The translations under genes were made by a program, and so were the position numbers. The notes beneath the pieces were generated by a model that worked only from the letters and a program-made list of their open reading frames with translations, ran no database searches and was not told the origin of the DNA. A stretch of 63,477 nt of DNA from Opitutales bacterium. Lineage in GTDB: Bacteria > Verrucomicrobiota > Verrucomicrobiia > Opitutales > Seribacteraceae. Position 1 is the first letter of the stretch; each line of letters begins with the position of its first letter. The stretch is from the NCBI GenBank assembly GCA_029254745.1, contig JAQWWZ010000065.1:1-63477 (forward strand), in the 5' to 3' direction. Of this stretch, positions 1-10,561 are shown in pieces.

Positions 1-23
1 AAAACAAACCAAAAGTAATTAAA

Positions 24-99
<76 letters not shown>

Positions 100-139
100 T
101 AAAAAATAGAGTAACAAAAGGAAAGGGACAGTCAAGATG

Positions 140-553
140 CTACCTTGTCTTTGATTTTGCAATTTTTTGAGCAAAGGCAAAGCGGGAAGCTGCCTCTAAT
201 CTGTCAATTTTAGCTTGATCAAAGTTGTCATTTTTAGCTTTTTTAAGTGCTATTTCCGCCCGATTGATCGCTTCTTCTATTTCGGATTCATCTGAATTTT
301 TAACATCAATAGCTTGGTCTGTTAAAAGCGAAACTTTTTCTGCATAAACTTCAACAAAACCTGATCCAACTGCTAGGTAATTAGTTAATCCGTCTTTTTC
401 AACTTTGATATCTCCAGCAGCAAGGGTATCTATAATGGGAACATGATGAGGGAGAACATCGATCTTCCCTCTAGATGTAGGAATGACAACATGATCAACT
501 TGCTCGGAGTAAATTACTTCGCTCGGAGTAACAATTTCTAGGGAAATAGGCAT
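140..553 (-). CDS. atpC: F1Fo ATP synthase epsilon subunit
   Basis: This is the epsilon subunit of the F1 central stalk, which couples gamma rotation to the c ring and can inhibit ATP hydrolysis. The N-terminal beta-sandwich is recognisable (MPISLEIVTPSEVIY, then a VLPHHVPII segment), followed by a helical C-terminus of about 45 residues rich in A, E and K. I chose the ATG at 553 (137 aa, a normal length). A longer reading to 604 adds 17 unconserved residues and would overlap the end of atpD. The gene is last in the atp operon, 13 bases after atpD. No clear Shine-Dalgarno site precedes it, so translational coupling to atpD is plausible. Confidence 0.93.
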   Translation of the reverse strand: MPISLEIVTPSEVIYSEQVDHVVIPTSRGKIDVLPHHVPIIDTLAAGDIKVEKDGLTNYLAVGSGFVEVYAEKVSLLTDQAIDVKNSDESEIEEAINRAEIALKKAKNDNFDQAKIDRLEAASRFAFAQKIAKSKTR

Positions 554-566
554 TTGAAAAGTTTGT

Positions 567-2024
<1,458 letters not shown>

Positions 2025-2900
2025 TTAATCAGAGAAGGCAGCAGCAGATATTTCAAGAATTTCCTGAGTAATCGCAGCTTGTCTTGCTCTGTTGTATTGC
2101 AGGGTTAAGTCATCGATAAGATTACCAGCATTGTCTGTTGCTGTTTTCATCGCAACCATTCGGGCACTGTGTTCTGAAGCTTGTGCTTCGAGAATAAGTT
2201 GAAATATTTCTTGTTTTAAATAAAGCGAGGATATTTCGGACAGAATTTTGTCTCGATCTTCAATTAAGATCTCACGATTATCTTTAGGAACTTCATGCTC
2301 TAAACTCCCGAATCTTTGATGAAGCTTTTCATTCATTTCATCAAGGCTGTTAAGTGGAAATAGTCTTACAAGTTCAGGTTCTTGTTGTAAGGTATTAATA
2401 AAACTTGTGAAAAGTACTTCAATCGTATCAATGCGACCTTCATCGTAACTGCGAAGAAGAAAATCTACAATTTTTCTAACATCATTAAAAGTTGGTTTAT
2501 CTGGTAAAGTGAAATCTGCGAGTAAATCTTTTCGAGTACGACTCAAATATTGGGTAGCTCGTTTACCAACTGCTACAAATTTTGCGGAACTTTCAATATC
2601 AGATAACTTCCTAAACAAATTTCCATTAAGTGCTCCACAGAGGCCTTTATCTGTACCAATAACCAAAATACCTCTATGTTTAATTGGTTTTTGAATATAA
2701 TGTGAGCTAGTAATCTCCTCGAATTCGTCTGCGATAGAGACAATAATATCTGACAGCAGTAACGCATAAGGTCTTCCTGATTTTGCACTATCCTGAGCCT
2801 TTTTCATTTTAGATGTGGCTACCATCTGCATAGCACGCGTGATTTGTCGCGTGCTTTTAACACCCTTTATTCTGTTTCGAATGTCTTTGGAGGAGGCCAT
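2025..2900 (-). CDS. atpG: F1Fo ATP synthase gamma subunit
   Basis: The gamma subunit is the rotating central shaft of F1. The conserved N-terminal helix (SSKDIRNRIKGVKSTRQITRAMQMV) and C-terminal helix (ARMVAMKTATDNAGNLIDDL...YNRARQAAITQEI) that form the coiled-coil rotor are both present, with the Rossmann-like middle domain marked by GTDKGLCGALN. At 291 residues it matches the family. It lies 19 bases after atpA and 21 bases before atpD. Confidence 0.96.
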   Translation of the reverse strand: MASSKDIRNRIKGVKSTRQITRAMQMVATSKMKKAQDSAKSGRPYALLLSDIIVSIADEFEEITSSHYIQKPIKHRGILVIGTDKGLCGALNGNLFRKLSDIESSAKFVAVGKRATQYLSRTRKDLLADFTLPDKPTFNDVRKIVDFLLRSYDEGRIDTIEVLFTSFINTLQQEPELVRLFPLNSLDEMNEKLHQRFGSLEHEVPKDNREILIEDRDKILSEISSLYLKQEIFQLILEAQASEHSARMVAMKTATDNAGNLIDDLTLQYNRARQAAITQEILEISAAAFSD

Positions 2901-2919
2901 CTTATAAATCTATAGAAAT

Positions 2920-4452
2920 TTAGGCAAAAGTTCTCTTCCAGTCTTCAAAAGCAACTCGGAGTTTCTGGGCTGTTGAATCTTCCAACTTCCCAGAATTATA
3001 AATTTCGTCACAAGCTTCTTTTCCTTGTGCAGAAAGATACTCTTTTAAGCTTTCAACTGCCCGTTGGATGTCTTGGACTGCAACGGAATCAAAGAAGTCA
3101 TTTTGCATACCCCACATAATTGCGGATTGTACTTCAACAGGTATGGGAGAATATGCACCTTGCTTGAACATTTCAACAATACGAGCACCGCGGTCCAGCC
3201 GAGCTTTAGTAGAAGCATCCAAGTCAGATTCAAATTGAGAGAAAGCGGCAAGTTCACGAAACTGAGCGAGCTCAAGCTTGACTTTACCAGCTACCTTTTT
3301 ATAGGCCTTAATTTGAGCAGCAGAACCAACCCGAGAAACAGATAATCCAACAGATACTGCTGGTCTTATTCCTTTATTGAATAAATCAGTTTCGAGGAAA
3401 ATTTGTCCATCTGTAATTGAAATTACATTGGTTGGTATGTACCCTGAAACATCTCCCATTTGGGTTTCAATAATTGGAAGAGCAGTGAGCGAGCCATTTC
3501 CGCTGTTTTCATTGAGTCGGGCAGAACGCTCAAGAAGCCTAGAATGAAGATAGAATACATCACCTGGGTATGCTTCTCTTCCGGATGGACGCTTTAGAAT
3601 GAGCGAGATTTGCCTGTAAGCAACAGCATGCTTGGATAGGTCATCATAAACGATCAGTGCATCCATCCCGTTTTCCATAAACCATTCTCCCATGGCACAC
3701 CCAGAGTATGGAGCAAGATATTGATTGGCTGGGTTATCTGCTGCCGGAGCAGAGACTATAATTACATATTCAAGGGCCCCTGCCTCTTCGAGGATCTTGA
3801 TGGTTCTTGCAACATTTGAATTTTTCTGGCCAACGGCAACATAGATACAGTAAACAGCTCGAAAATCTGGGTCTCCTGATTTTTCTCCCTGTTTGTTAAT
3901 CTTGGCTTGGTTGATGATCGTATCAATCGCAATTGTAGTTTTTCCTGTCGACCTATCTCCGATGATGAGTTCTCGTTGCCCCCTACCAATTGGCACCATT
4001 GAGTCAACGGCCATTATACCAGTTTGAAGTGGTTGATCTACAGATTTCCTTGGAATAATACCAGGAGCAATTTTTTCAACAGGGGAGCTTAGGTCGGAAT
4101 CGATGGCTCCTTTATCATCTATCGGCCTTCCCACTGCATCCACTACCCTGCCGAGTAATGCCTTTCCAACTGGAACTGATAATAATTTGCCTGTAGTACG
4201 AACTTCATCCCCTTCTTTAAGAGAACTCGTGTTTCCGAGCAAAACACAGCCAACGGAATCTTCGTCTAAATTGAGGGCAATCCCTAAAATATTATTAGGG
4301 AATTCGACCATCTCATTGAACATGACCTTTGATAGCCCGTCAACTTTAGCAACACCATCAGCGAGGGTCGTAATGGTTCCGACATTTGTGCGGGTAGCGT
4401 CGGTAGAGAGGTTTTCAATTTCCTTACGGATAAGATCAGTGATGGAACTCAT
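2920..4452 (-). CDS. atpA: F1Fo ATP synthase alpha subunit
   Basis: The alpha subunit (510 aa) carries the non-catalytic nucleotide sites of F1 and supplies the arginine finger. The P-loop GDRSTGKT is at residues 165-172. The [13 protein letters not shown] segment, which contains the expected arginine finger, is present near residue 370. The N-terminal region after [14 protein letters not shown] is the usual delta/b docking helix followed by the beta-barrel. The gene lies 16 bases after atpH in the canonical order. Confidence 0.98.
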   Translation of the reverse strand: MSSITDLIRKEIENLSTDATRTNVGTITTLADGVAKVDGLSKVMFNEMVEFPNNILGIALNLDEDSVGCVLLGNTSSLKEGDEVRTTGKLLSVPVGKALLGRVVDAVGRPIDDKGAIDSDLSSPVEKIAPGIIPRKSVDQPLQTGIMAVDSMVPIGRGQRELIIGDRSTGKTTIAIDTIINQAKINKQGEKSGDPDFRAVYCIYVAVGQKNSNVARTIKILEEAGALEYVIIVSAPAADNPANQYLAPYSGCAMGEWFMENGMDALIVYDDLSKHAVAYRQISLILKRPSGREAYPGDVFYLHSRLLERSARLNENSGNGSLTALPIIETQMGDVSGYIPTNVISITDGQIFLETDLFNKGIRPAVSVGLSVSRVGSAAQIKAYKKVAGKVKLELAQFRELAAFSQFESDLDASTKARLDRGARIVEMFKQGAYSPIPVEVQSAIMWGMQNDFFDSVAVQDIQRAVESLKEYLSAQGKEACDEIYNSGKLEDSTAQKLRVAFEDWKRTFA

Positions 4453-4468
4453 ATTTTATATATGTCGG

Positions 4469-4867
4469 TTAGTGAAATGATTTTTCAAGTTTTTGAAGCC
4501 TGCTTTGAAGAGAATCTTCATAAACATCATCTTTTAGGCGGATCCTGCAACCAGATATGATTTGCGGATTTTCAATAACGGTAAGCTTGATATTTTTGCC
4601 GATATTACTTTCAAGTCTTTTAACAATTGAATTGGTTATACTCGGATCATCTTTACACCCAATTTCTGCCACTGCGTGATAAGTATATTCGTGTCTACGA
4701 ACTTCAGTGTAAAAATATCTTAAGAGAGACTTTAGACCAGTAGGATTTGATGATCTCAGAGAGCTGAGAATTTCTTCGATCTTGGATTCAACGATGTGGC
4801 CTTCTTCATTAAGTGATAAATGAAGAAGACTTTTAGCTAATCTTTTATGTTTAGAGGAAAAAGTCAT
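4469..4867 (-). CDS. atpH: F1Fo ATP synthase delta subunit, short form
   Basis: The delta (OSCP) subunit clamps the peripheral stalk to the top of F1. Position between atpF and atpA and the C-terminal segment IISGCRIRLKDDVYEDS, which matches the conserved GG(V/I)RI...D...D(G)S motif, support the call. At 132 residues it is well short of the usual 175-180. The missing length appears to be in the N-terminal alpha-bundle that binds the alpha subunits. The frame is open from an ATG with no in-frame upstream extension evident, so this looks like a genuinely reduced subunit and not a frameshift. The N-terminus is otherwise poorly conserved. Confidence 0.88.
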   Translation of the reverse strand: MTFSSKHKRLAKSLLHLSLNEEGHIVESKIEEILSSLRSSNPTGLKSLLRYFYTEVRRHEYTYHAVAEIGCKDDPSITNSIVKRLESNIGKNIKLTVIENPQIISGCRIRLKDDVYEDSLQSRLQKLEKSFH

Positions 4868-4882
4868 CAGCGAGACACAAAT

Positions 4883-5419
4883 CTAGTTAGTAAGATTTAA
4901 GTTATCGATGGCGGATTGAGAAAACCTCGATCTATCATCTTCGCTCAATTCTTTTTGAAGGACTTTAGTCGTGGTTAGAATTACTAAAGAAGCAATTTCG
5001 TCTTTTGCTTCAGCAAGAACTTTCTCACGTTCCAAATCCATTGCTAATTTAGCTTTAGCTATAATTTCCTCCGCTTGTTTGCGGGCACTCTCTTTTTGCT
5101 CTTCTATGAAAGCTTTGGCTTTTACTTGGGCTTCTGAGACGGTTTTTTTCGCAGAAAGCGAGGCTTCTTGCAAAGTCTCATGCTGTTTTTTTTCCGTTTC
5201 TTCTAGTTCAAGTTTAATACGATCGGCATTCTTTAAAGAATCGGCAATTTGTTGCTCTCTCTCTTTAATTGTTGAAAGAACATTTCGAAAGGCAAATTTC
5301 CAAATAACAAATGCAACTAATAAAAAATTAATGGATTGGGCAATAAGCATTGGCCAATCGACGCCAAAGGTATCAGCGATACCTTGAGCGGTTTCTGTAA
5401 TGCTTGCTAATGTGCTCAT
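4883..5419 (-). CDS. atpF: F1Fo ATP synthase b subunit
   Basis: The b subunit is the peripheral stator stalk (178 aa). A single hydrophobic segment (WPMLIAQSINFLLVAFVIWKF) lies near residues 21-41, followed by a long charged helix (IKEREQQIADSLKNADRIK...) predicted to dimerise and reach up to delta. Only one b-type gene is present, so the stalk is probably a homodimer. It lies 18 bases after atpE and 15 before atpH. Confidence 0.95.
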   Translation of the reverse strand: MSTLASITETAQGIADTFGVDWPMLIAQSINFLLVAFVIWKFAFRNVLSTIKEREQQIADSLKNADRIKLELEETEKKQHETLQEASLSAKKTVSEAQVKAKAFIEEQKESARKQAEEIIAKAKLAMDLEREKVLAEAKDEIASLVILTTTKVLQKELSEDDRSRFSQSAIDNLNLTN

Positions 5420-5437
5420 GCCCTATCCAGGTAAAAA

Positions 5438-5659
5438 TTATAGAAATAGGGAGTAAAAAGCTACGGCTTCTGCAAGAGCCATTCCGAGGATGGATTGAAC
5501 TAATATTTTACCGCCTGCATCTGGGTTGCGACCAACGGCTTCCACGCCTTTCATTCCTACAATGCCAACGCCTATTGCTGCACCTAAGCAACCAAGTGCC
5601 CCTTGAATGCTACCTGTGATTTGTGAAACTTGATCTGCTTGTGCTAGTATATCGTACAT
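5438..5659 (-). CDS. atpE: F1Fo ATP synthase c subunit (rotor ring)
   Basis: This 73-residue two-helix proteolipid forms the rotor ring. Helix 1 has the glycine-rich packing face GALGCLGAAIGVGIVG. The polar loop is GRNPDAGG (usually RQP). The ion-binding carboxylate is Glu64 in MALAEAVAFY. Residues next to the Glu (A-E-A, without the E-S/T pair of Na+ rings) suggest proton coupling; that is inference from residue patterns known in the family. It lies about 70 bases after atpB. Confidence 0.95.
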   Translation of the reverse strand: MYDILAQADQVSQITGSIQGALGCLGAAIGVGIVGMKGVEAVGRNPDAGGKILVQSILGMALAEAVAFYSLFL

Positions 5660-5731
5660 AATTTGTTGTAATTTGAGTTTATGATGGTGAACGCACGCCT
5701 ACAATTTGATTTATAGTCACGATACGAAAAA

Positions 5732-6595
5732 TTAATGATTATCCCCTTCTTCATGATTGCAGATTAAGCCAATGTAAACAGCTACTAAGAGTGTAAAGAC
5801 AAGAGCTTGTACGAGCCCAATTAACACTTCCATGAAGTAAAAGGGTACTGGAAGAATCCAATTTATCTGAGGAACTAAATAAAACATGCTATGAAGAAGA
5901 CTTTCGCCCCCAAAAACATTGCCAAATAATCTGAATGTGAGGGATACAGGTCGGAAAACAATGGAAAGTACTTCAATGAATCCAACGGCGATAAAGATTA
6001 AAGACAGGGCGGAAAACATGAGGAAATGAACTTCTTTTTTATCTGCTTTGTTTCCAAACCAATCTTTAATGATAGCTTTCAGTCCAGCGTATTTAACGAT
6101 AAAATATACCCAAAATAAATTAGCAACCAAGGCTAATGCTAGGGTCATATTTATATCTGCATTGCCAGGTCTTATTAGTGGTTTCGAAATACTAAAATGG
6201 TCGTCGACCATGCTTCCATAACCAATTGTACCAACCCCTGGCATAAGACCAGACCAATTCTGGACGATGATAAATATAAATAAACCGCTTAGCAGCCAAA
6301 AGGATGGGAAGAAGACCTTTTTGCCAACGATAGGTTCCAACATACCCCTTAAACCAGAGACAACGGATTCAACCAAAATCTGACCTTTACTTGGAACAAG
6401 TTGTGGTTTACCAGCTAAAAGTTTGATTAGAACAACAATGAAAAGAGAAACAATCCAGCTGGTAACCATTGAGTTCGTGATAGGAAAACCAGCAATTTCG
6501 AAAATGGAATCAGCTTTTAGATGTACACCATCACCAGCCGCCAAAAGAGGAACGGTTGAAAAAAGTAAAGCAATAACTGTAGCTAATGGCTTCAA
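5732..6595 (-). CDS. atpB: F1Fo ATP synthase a subunit
   Basis: The a subunit is the membrane stator that forms the two proton half-channels. The essential arginine is in SLTFRLFGNVFGGE, and several long hydrophobic helices surround it. An N-terminal hydrophobic leader (KPLATVIALLFSTVPLLA) resembles the extra signal-like segment seen in some bacterial a subunits. Two TTG codons can start the frame, at 6607 and 6595. I favour 6595 (287 aa) because a good promoter ends at 6610, which would place the transcript start near 6603, inside the longer reading. No atpI gene precedes it. Confidence 0.93.
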   Translation of the reverse strand: MKPLATVIALLFSTVPLLAAGDGVHLKADSIFEIAGFPITNSMVTSWIVSLFIVVLIKLLAGKPQLVPSKGQILVESVVSGLRGMLEPIVGKKVFFPSFWLLSGLFIFIIVQNWSGLMPGVGTIGYGSMVDDHFSISKPLIRPGNADINMTLALALVANLFWVYFIVKYAGLKAIIKDWFGNKADKKEVHFLMFSALSLIFIAVGFIEVLSIVFRPVSLTFRLFGNVFGGESLLHSMFYLVPQINWILPVPFYFMEVLIGLVQALVFTLLVAVYIGLICNHEEGDNH

Positions 6596-6609
6596 GATAA
6601 AAAACAAAT

Positions 6610-6638
6610 CTTATAGTTAAACAAACACCCTGGGTCAA
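6610..6638 (-). promoter_or_regulatory. Sigma70-like promoter of the atp operon
   Basis: Reading the minus strand, TTGACC (6638-6633) is separated by exactly 17 bases from TATAAG (6615-6610). Each hexamer matches the sigma70 consensus at five of six positions. It lies in the roughly 100-base gap between trmB and atpB, so the ATP synthase genes can be transcribed independently of the recA-mnmE-mnmG-trmB genes upstream. The predicted leader before the TTG at 6595 would be only about 8 bases. No transcript data support it; this is a pattern match. Confidence 0.6.
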
Positions 6639-6710
6639 ACATCAACATATAAAAAGATTTAAAAGCAGCTATCTCTAATTATATCTTACTTAGCTCATAA
6701 GCTAAACTTT

Positions 6711-7313
6711 TCATTTTTGTCTGATAGCTACTAAAAAATTGTTCTTAGGCAATAAATCCTGAAAATAGCTTGTTTCAATATGTGGCCATTCCTCGGTTGT
6801 AAGATTCCAATACTTAGACTGTAGAATTAATGATTTTGACCAAACGAAGTATTCTGTATGGTCAGTCATGAAATATAACTTCGAAGAATTCGTACTTTTT
6901 TTGAAAAGTAAGTCTAAAAAATCTAAATTGATTAATCTTTTTTTATGATGACGATTTTTTGGCCATGGATCTGGATACATCACAAAACAATCCTGTAATA
7001 GTGCTGTTTGTGGTAGAGCATGTAGAAACTCTAAAGCATCCGCCTTGAGAAATGAAACATTAGGCAACAATCGTTTAGAAGCTTTGTTCCTAGCTTTTTC
7101 TATCCTTTTTGTAATTAGATCAATCCCAATGAAATTTCTATTCTGATCCTGTTCTGCAAATGATGTCAACCAGTGACCATGCCCACATCCAATTTCTAAA
7201 TCTAAAAGTTTAGTGGCGTCGTGATTTAAATCATCCAAAGAAGTGATTATGGTTTTTTTTAATAAAACCATCCTTTCCGATTTCCGTAATAGTATATCCT
7301 CTGGCGTACCCAT
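6711..7313 (-). CDS. trmB: tRNA (guanine-N7-)-methyltransferase
   Basis: TrmB methylates G46 in the variable loop of tRNAs using SAM. The SAM-binding motif LEIGCGHGHW is at residues 38-47 and the family signature YPDPWPKNRHHKKRL follows in the middle of the protein. At 200 aa it is a typical length, slightly trimmed at the N-terminus. It starts 3 bases after mnmG stops, and so appears to share a tRNA-modification operon with mnmE and mnmG. Confidence 0.95.
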   Translation of the reverse strand: MGTPEDILLRKSERMVLLKKTIITSLDDLNHDATKLLDLEIGCGHGHWLTSFAEQDQNRNFIGIDLITKRIEKARNKASKRLLPNVSFLKADALEFLHALPQTALLQDCFVMYPDPWPKNRHHKKRLINLDFLDLLFKKSTNSSKLYFMTDHTEYFVWSKSLILQSKYWNLTTEEWPHIETSYFQDLLPKNNFLVAIRQK

Positions 7314-7316
7314 AAG

Positions 7317-9191
7317 TTATCTACCAAGCATTACCATTAAGACATTTATGTCAGCGGGGTTAACACCGGGTATTCTTGATGCTTGGGCTATTGTCTCGGG
7401 ACGAATACGCGAAAGGTTTAAAGAGGATTCGTTCTTTAAACCTGGAACTCTCGAATAGTCATAATCAATTGGAATTTTAATGTTTTCTGCTGCTTTCATT
7501 TTACTAATATTTTTAGTCTCACGCTGCAGGTAACCATCATATTTTATTCGATAAAGTACTTCATTCTTTATTTGGTCACTAAGATTTGTGAATTCTGGGT
7601 AAAATGCTGTTTCTCCCCTCCCCTTTCGAATTAAGTCGGCATATGAGTCGTTACCTCTGTACTTCTCACTACTTGCCTTGAAAAACCATTTTTCAATATG
7701 AGATTTTTTAAGTAAAATATTTTCTAATCTTTGTGGTGATATTAAACTGTTTGCTTGTAACTTTTCTATATATCTAAGCTCGCTACTACCGTGGTTAAAT
7801 AATAAACGATACTCAGCTCTGCTTGTGAACATCCTGTAAGGCTCATTAGTGCCCTTAGTTATCAGATCATCGATCAAAACTCCAATGTAGCCCTCATTGC
7901 GATGGAATCTAACAGATTTAGCTCCTTTACTCTTTTGTGTTGCATTAATACCAGCAACAAGCCCTTGAGCCGCCGCTTCTTCATAACCAGATGTACCATT
8001 GATTTGACCTGCAAAAAAAAGATTTTCAATTTTGAGAGACTCAAGTGAACACGATAATTGGGTAGGCATAGCATAATCGTATTCAACAGCGTAGGCAGGC
8101 CTAAGTATCTGTGTGTTTTCAAGACCAGGAATTGTCTTTAGTATATCTTTTTGTACAGAAAAAGGCAGGCTTGTCGAAAGACCGTTGATATACCATTCAT
8201 CTGTGTCAAGTCCTTCAGGTTCTAGGTAAACTTTATGATTATCTTTTTGGCTAAATTTGACTGTTTTGTCTTCGATACTTGGACAGTATCTCGGACCTGT
8301 TCCAATAATATCGCCTTTATATAGAGGTGATAGATGTATATTTGCCTCAATAATATCTTTTGTTTCTTTTTGCGTGCTACTAACAAAGCAATCAATTTGT
8401 CTAGGCATAAATGGTTTGCGTTCCACATGGAACCACCGAGAGTTTTGTTCCACGTGGAACAATTCTTCTTCGGTCCTTGTATCATAAAAGGCAAATTTTG
8501 TAGGATTCACATCTCCAGATTGCTTCTCTAGTTTACTGAAATCTATAGTTCCTCCATGAAGACGCGGGGGTGTTCCTGTTTTAAACCTACCCAGTTCAAT
8601 CCCGTATTTGATAAAGTCTTTTGATAGTCCTGTCGCTACATGATCACCCAACCTCCCTCCTTGACTTTTCTGTTGACCAATATGCATTAATGCTTGTAAG
8701 AAAGTCCCCGTGGTAACGATCGTGGTTTTACCGAAGAATTTGATTCCAATAGAGGTTTTAACTCCAATACATTTATCCTTCTTAATAATCAAGCCATGCA
8801 CTAGTCCTTGGAAAATCGAAATATTTTTCTCGAGTTCAAGAATATGTTTCATCCTTAATTGATACCTTTTTTTATCACACTGGGCTCTCGGTGCTTGGAC
8901 CGCTTCTCCTTTGGATGTATTTAGCAGTTTGTACTGAATTGCAGATGCATCTGTATTTAAAGCCATACCACCGCCTAAGGCGTCAATTTCTCTCACAATT
9001 TGTCCCTTAGCTTGCCCTCCAATTGCTGGGTTGCAACTCATTTGGGCTATTGTGTCAAGGTTACCAGTTAGTACTAATACTTTAGATCCTAGTCTTGCTG
9101 ATGCAAGTGCGGCTTCGCATCCTGCATGTCCTGCACCGCAGATTATAACATCGAATGAATAGTCCTCTTTTTCTCCAATCATAGTAATCAT
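7317..9191 (-). CDS. mnmG: tRNA uridine-5-carboxymethylaminomethyl modification enzyme MnmG (GidA)
   Basis: MnmG is the FAD protein that, with MnmE, installs the carboxymethylaminomethyl group on U34 of certain tRNAs. The FAD motif [10 protein letters not shown] is at residues 19-28. CNPAIGG, LKTGTPPR-like FKTGTPPR (203-210) and [11 protein letters not shown] are all present; total length is 624. Between the FAFYD segment and RQIDCF (about residues 236-266) there is a stretch longer than in E. coli MnmG that contains FHVEQ at 245-249 and FHVER at 254-258. These are the translations of two parS-like palindromes. The start overlaps the mnmE stop by 4 bases. Confidence 0.97.
   Translation of the reverse strand: MITMIGEKEDYSFDVIICGAGHAGCEAALASARLGSKVLVLTGNLDTIAQMSCNPAIGGQAKGQIVREIDALGGGMALNTDASAIQYKLLNTSKGEAVQAPRAQCDKKRYQLRMKHILELEKNISIFQGLVHGLIIKKDKCIGVKTSIGIKFFGKTTIVTTGTFLQALMHIGQQKSQGGRLGDHVATGLSKDFIKYGIELGRFKTGTPPRLHGGTIDFSKLEKQSGDVNPTKFAFYDTRTEEELFHVEQNSRWFHVERKPFMPRQIDCFVSSTQKETKDIIEANIHLSPLYKGDIIGTGPRYCPSIEDKTVKFSQKDNHKVYLEPEGLDTDEWYINGLSTSLPFSVQKDILKTIPGLENTQILRPAYAVEYDYAMPTQLSCSLESLKIENLFFAGQINGTSGYEEAAAQGLVAGINATQKSKGAKSVRFHRNEGYIGVLIDDLITKGTNEPYRMFTSRAEYRLLFNHGSSELRYIEKLQANSLISPQRLENILLKKSHIEKWFFKASSEKYRGNDSYADLIRKGRGETAFYPEFTNLSDQIKNEVLYRIKYDGYLQRETKNISKMKAAENIKIPIDYDYSRVPGLKNESSLNLSRIRPETIAQASRIPGVNPADINVLMVMLGR
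8419..8434. promoter_or_regulatory. Degenerate second parS-like site inside mnmG
   Basis: CGTTCCACATGGAACC keeps both GTTCCA/TGGAAC arms of parS but has CA instead of CG at the centre and changes at both outer bases (13 of 16 identical to its neighbour). Its centre is 27 bp from that of the perfect site. This is exactly nine codons, so both copies are read in the same frame as F-H-V-E. It may be a weaker ParB site or a decayed duplicate. Confidence 0.5.
8446..8461. promoter_or_regulatory. parS centromere site (ParB-binding) inside mnmG
   Basis: TGTTCCACGTGGAACA is a perfect 16-bp palindrome; one further T:A pair on each side extends it to 18 bp. It fits the bacterial parS consensus TGTTNCACGTGNAACA, and the first 15 bases equal the Pseudomonas parS. 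ParB would bind here to load the segregation complex. It is in frame in mnmG and encodes F-H-V-E. parS sites cluster near oriC in most chromosomes, so this window is probably origin-proximal. Confidence 0.85.
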
Positions 9192-10543
9192 TTACCAATG
9201 CAAAAATTCTTAAACAATTTATCGAGCATTTCTTCGTTGTCCGCATGTCCGATGATTTCTCCAATATGACTAAGAGCTTCATTCAATTCAATTGAAGCCA
9301 ATAAGTAATCATCACAATCAGATAATATATTTTTTGCTTTTTTTATAGATTCATTTGCTGATGAAAGACAGTCGAATTGCCGTAAATTTATCAAAACATC
9401 AAAACAGTGATCGGAATGACTTTGAGATTGTATGCATTTGTCACACACATCAATTACATCATTAATACCTCTATTCTTTTTTGCACTTATATTTACAACC
9501 TGAAAGCTTTCTGGATAATCCTGATTCGATATTTCACGATTTAAATCATTTTTGTTTTCAATGATAATTATTTTATTACTTTCAATATTATTGTGTGTGT
9601 ATTGAAAAATTGAAGAAGGGTAGGGGAGGGAAACATCAACTACTATAAAAATAACATCTGCATTTTCTAACTGATTAATGGTATTTTGAACTCCAGCTGA
9701 TTCTATTTTTTCAATTGTGTCTCGTAATCCTGCTGTATCAATTAAATCAATCTTAAAGTCATTAATAATTATTTCTTGGGAGACATAATCCCTTGTAGTG
9801 CCTGGAGTTGCACTGATGATAGATCTATCGTAACCAACAATGCAGTTAAAAAGTGTACTTTTTCCTGCATTCGGGCAACCTATCAACACCACTTTTCGTT
9901 TCGACGATAAAGATGAGTTTCTGTGGTAAGCCGTCGCTAGTGTTTCTATAAAGTTTTCAATATCTGTAGTTTCCGATATTAATAGGTCGCTTTTACTTTC
10001 GCCTAAATCATCTTCAGGGAAATCAATAAAAGCTTCAATTTTTGAAATCAAATTCAGAATATTTTGCTGAATAAGCGAAATTTTTTCTGATAGGTTTCCT
10101 TCTAGGTTTCTTTTAGAAAGTCTGGCTTCTCTTGTACTTTGAGCAGAAATTAGTTGTGCAACAGCCTCAGCTTGGGCTAAATCAATTTTTTCTGATAAAA
10201 AAGCTCTTTTTGTAAATTCACCTGGTTCCGCCGATCGGATGTCATAGGCTAGTAAATCATCCATGATTGCCTTTAGAACAAACTGGTTGCCGTGACAGGA
10301 GATTTCAAGCATCTCTTCCCCCGTGTACGACTTTCCGTGTGCGTAAAAACACCAAACAACTTGATCCAGGCATTCCCCGCATAAGTCTCTATATTCTGAG
10401 ACATATGAGTGCCTTGGGGTAGGGGAGGGTACACTAAAACATTTGGAGGTAATCTTTGAACATAAATCACCACTTAATCGTAAAATTGCCAGAGCAGACT
10501 CACCTGGTGGAGTCGCTATCGCAACAATCGTGTCAGTCATCAA
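9188..10543 (-). CDS. mnmE: tRNA modification GTPase MnmE (TrmE)
   Basis: MnmE is the GTPase partner of MnmG in U34 tRNA modification. The N-terminal tetrahydrofolate-binding domain starts [23 protein letters not shown]. The G domain has the P-loop GCPNAGKST near residue 224, the TPGTTRD switch and DTAGLR, and NKxD-like ENKNDL. The protein ends in the family's FCIGK motif with its catalytic-region Cys. Two adjacent ATGs (10543 and 10540) can start it; 451 aa is normal. It follows recA by 18 bases and overlaps mnmG. Confidence 0.97.
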   Translation of the reverse strand: MMTDTIVAIATPPGESALAILRLSGDLCSKITSKCFSVPSPTPRHSYVSEYRDLCGECLDQVVWCFYAHGKSYTGEEMLEISCHGNQFVLKAIMDDLLAYDIRSAEPGEFTKRAFLSEKIDLAQAEAVAQLISAQSTREARLSKRNLEGNLSEKISLIQQNILNLISKIEAFIDFPEDDLGESKSDLLISETTDIENFIETLATAYHRNSSLSSKRKVVLIGCPNAGKSTLFNCIVGYDRSIISATPGTTRDYVSQEIIINDFKIDLIDTAGLRDTIEKIESAGVQNTINQLENADVIFIVVDVSLPYPSSIFQYTHNNIESNKIIIIENKNDLNREISNQDYPESFQVVNISAKKNRGINDVIDVCDKCIQSQSHSDHCFDVLINLRQFDCLSSANESIKKAKNILSDCDDYLLASIELNEALSHIGEIIGHADNEEMLDKLFKNFCIGK

Positions 10544-10561
10544 TTATTGCCTTCAATTTCC

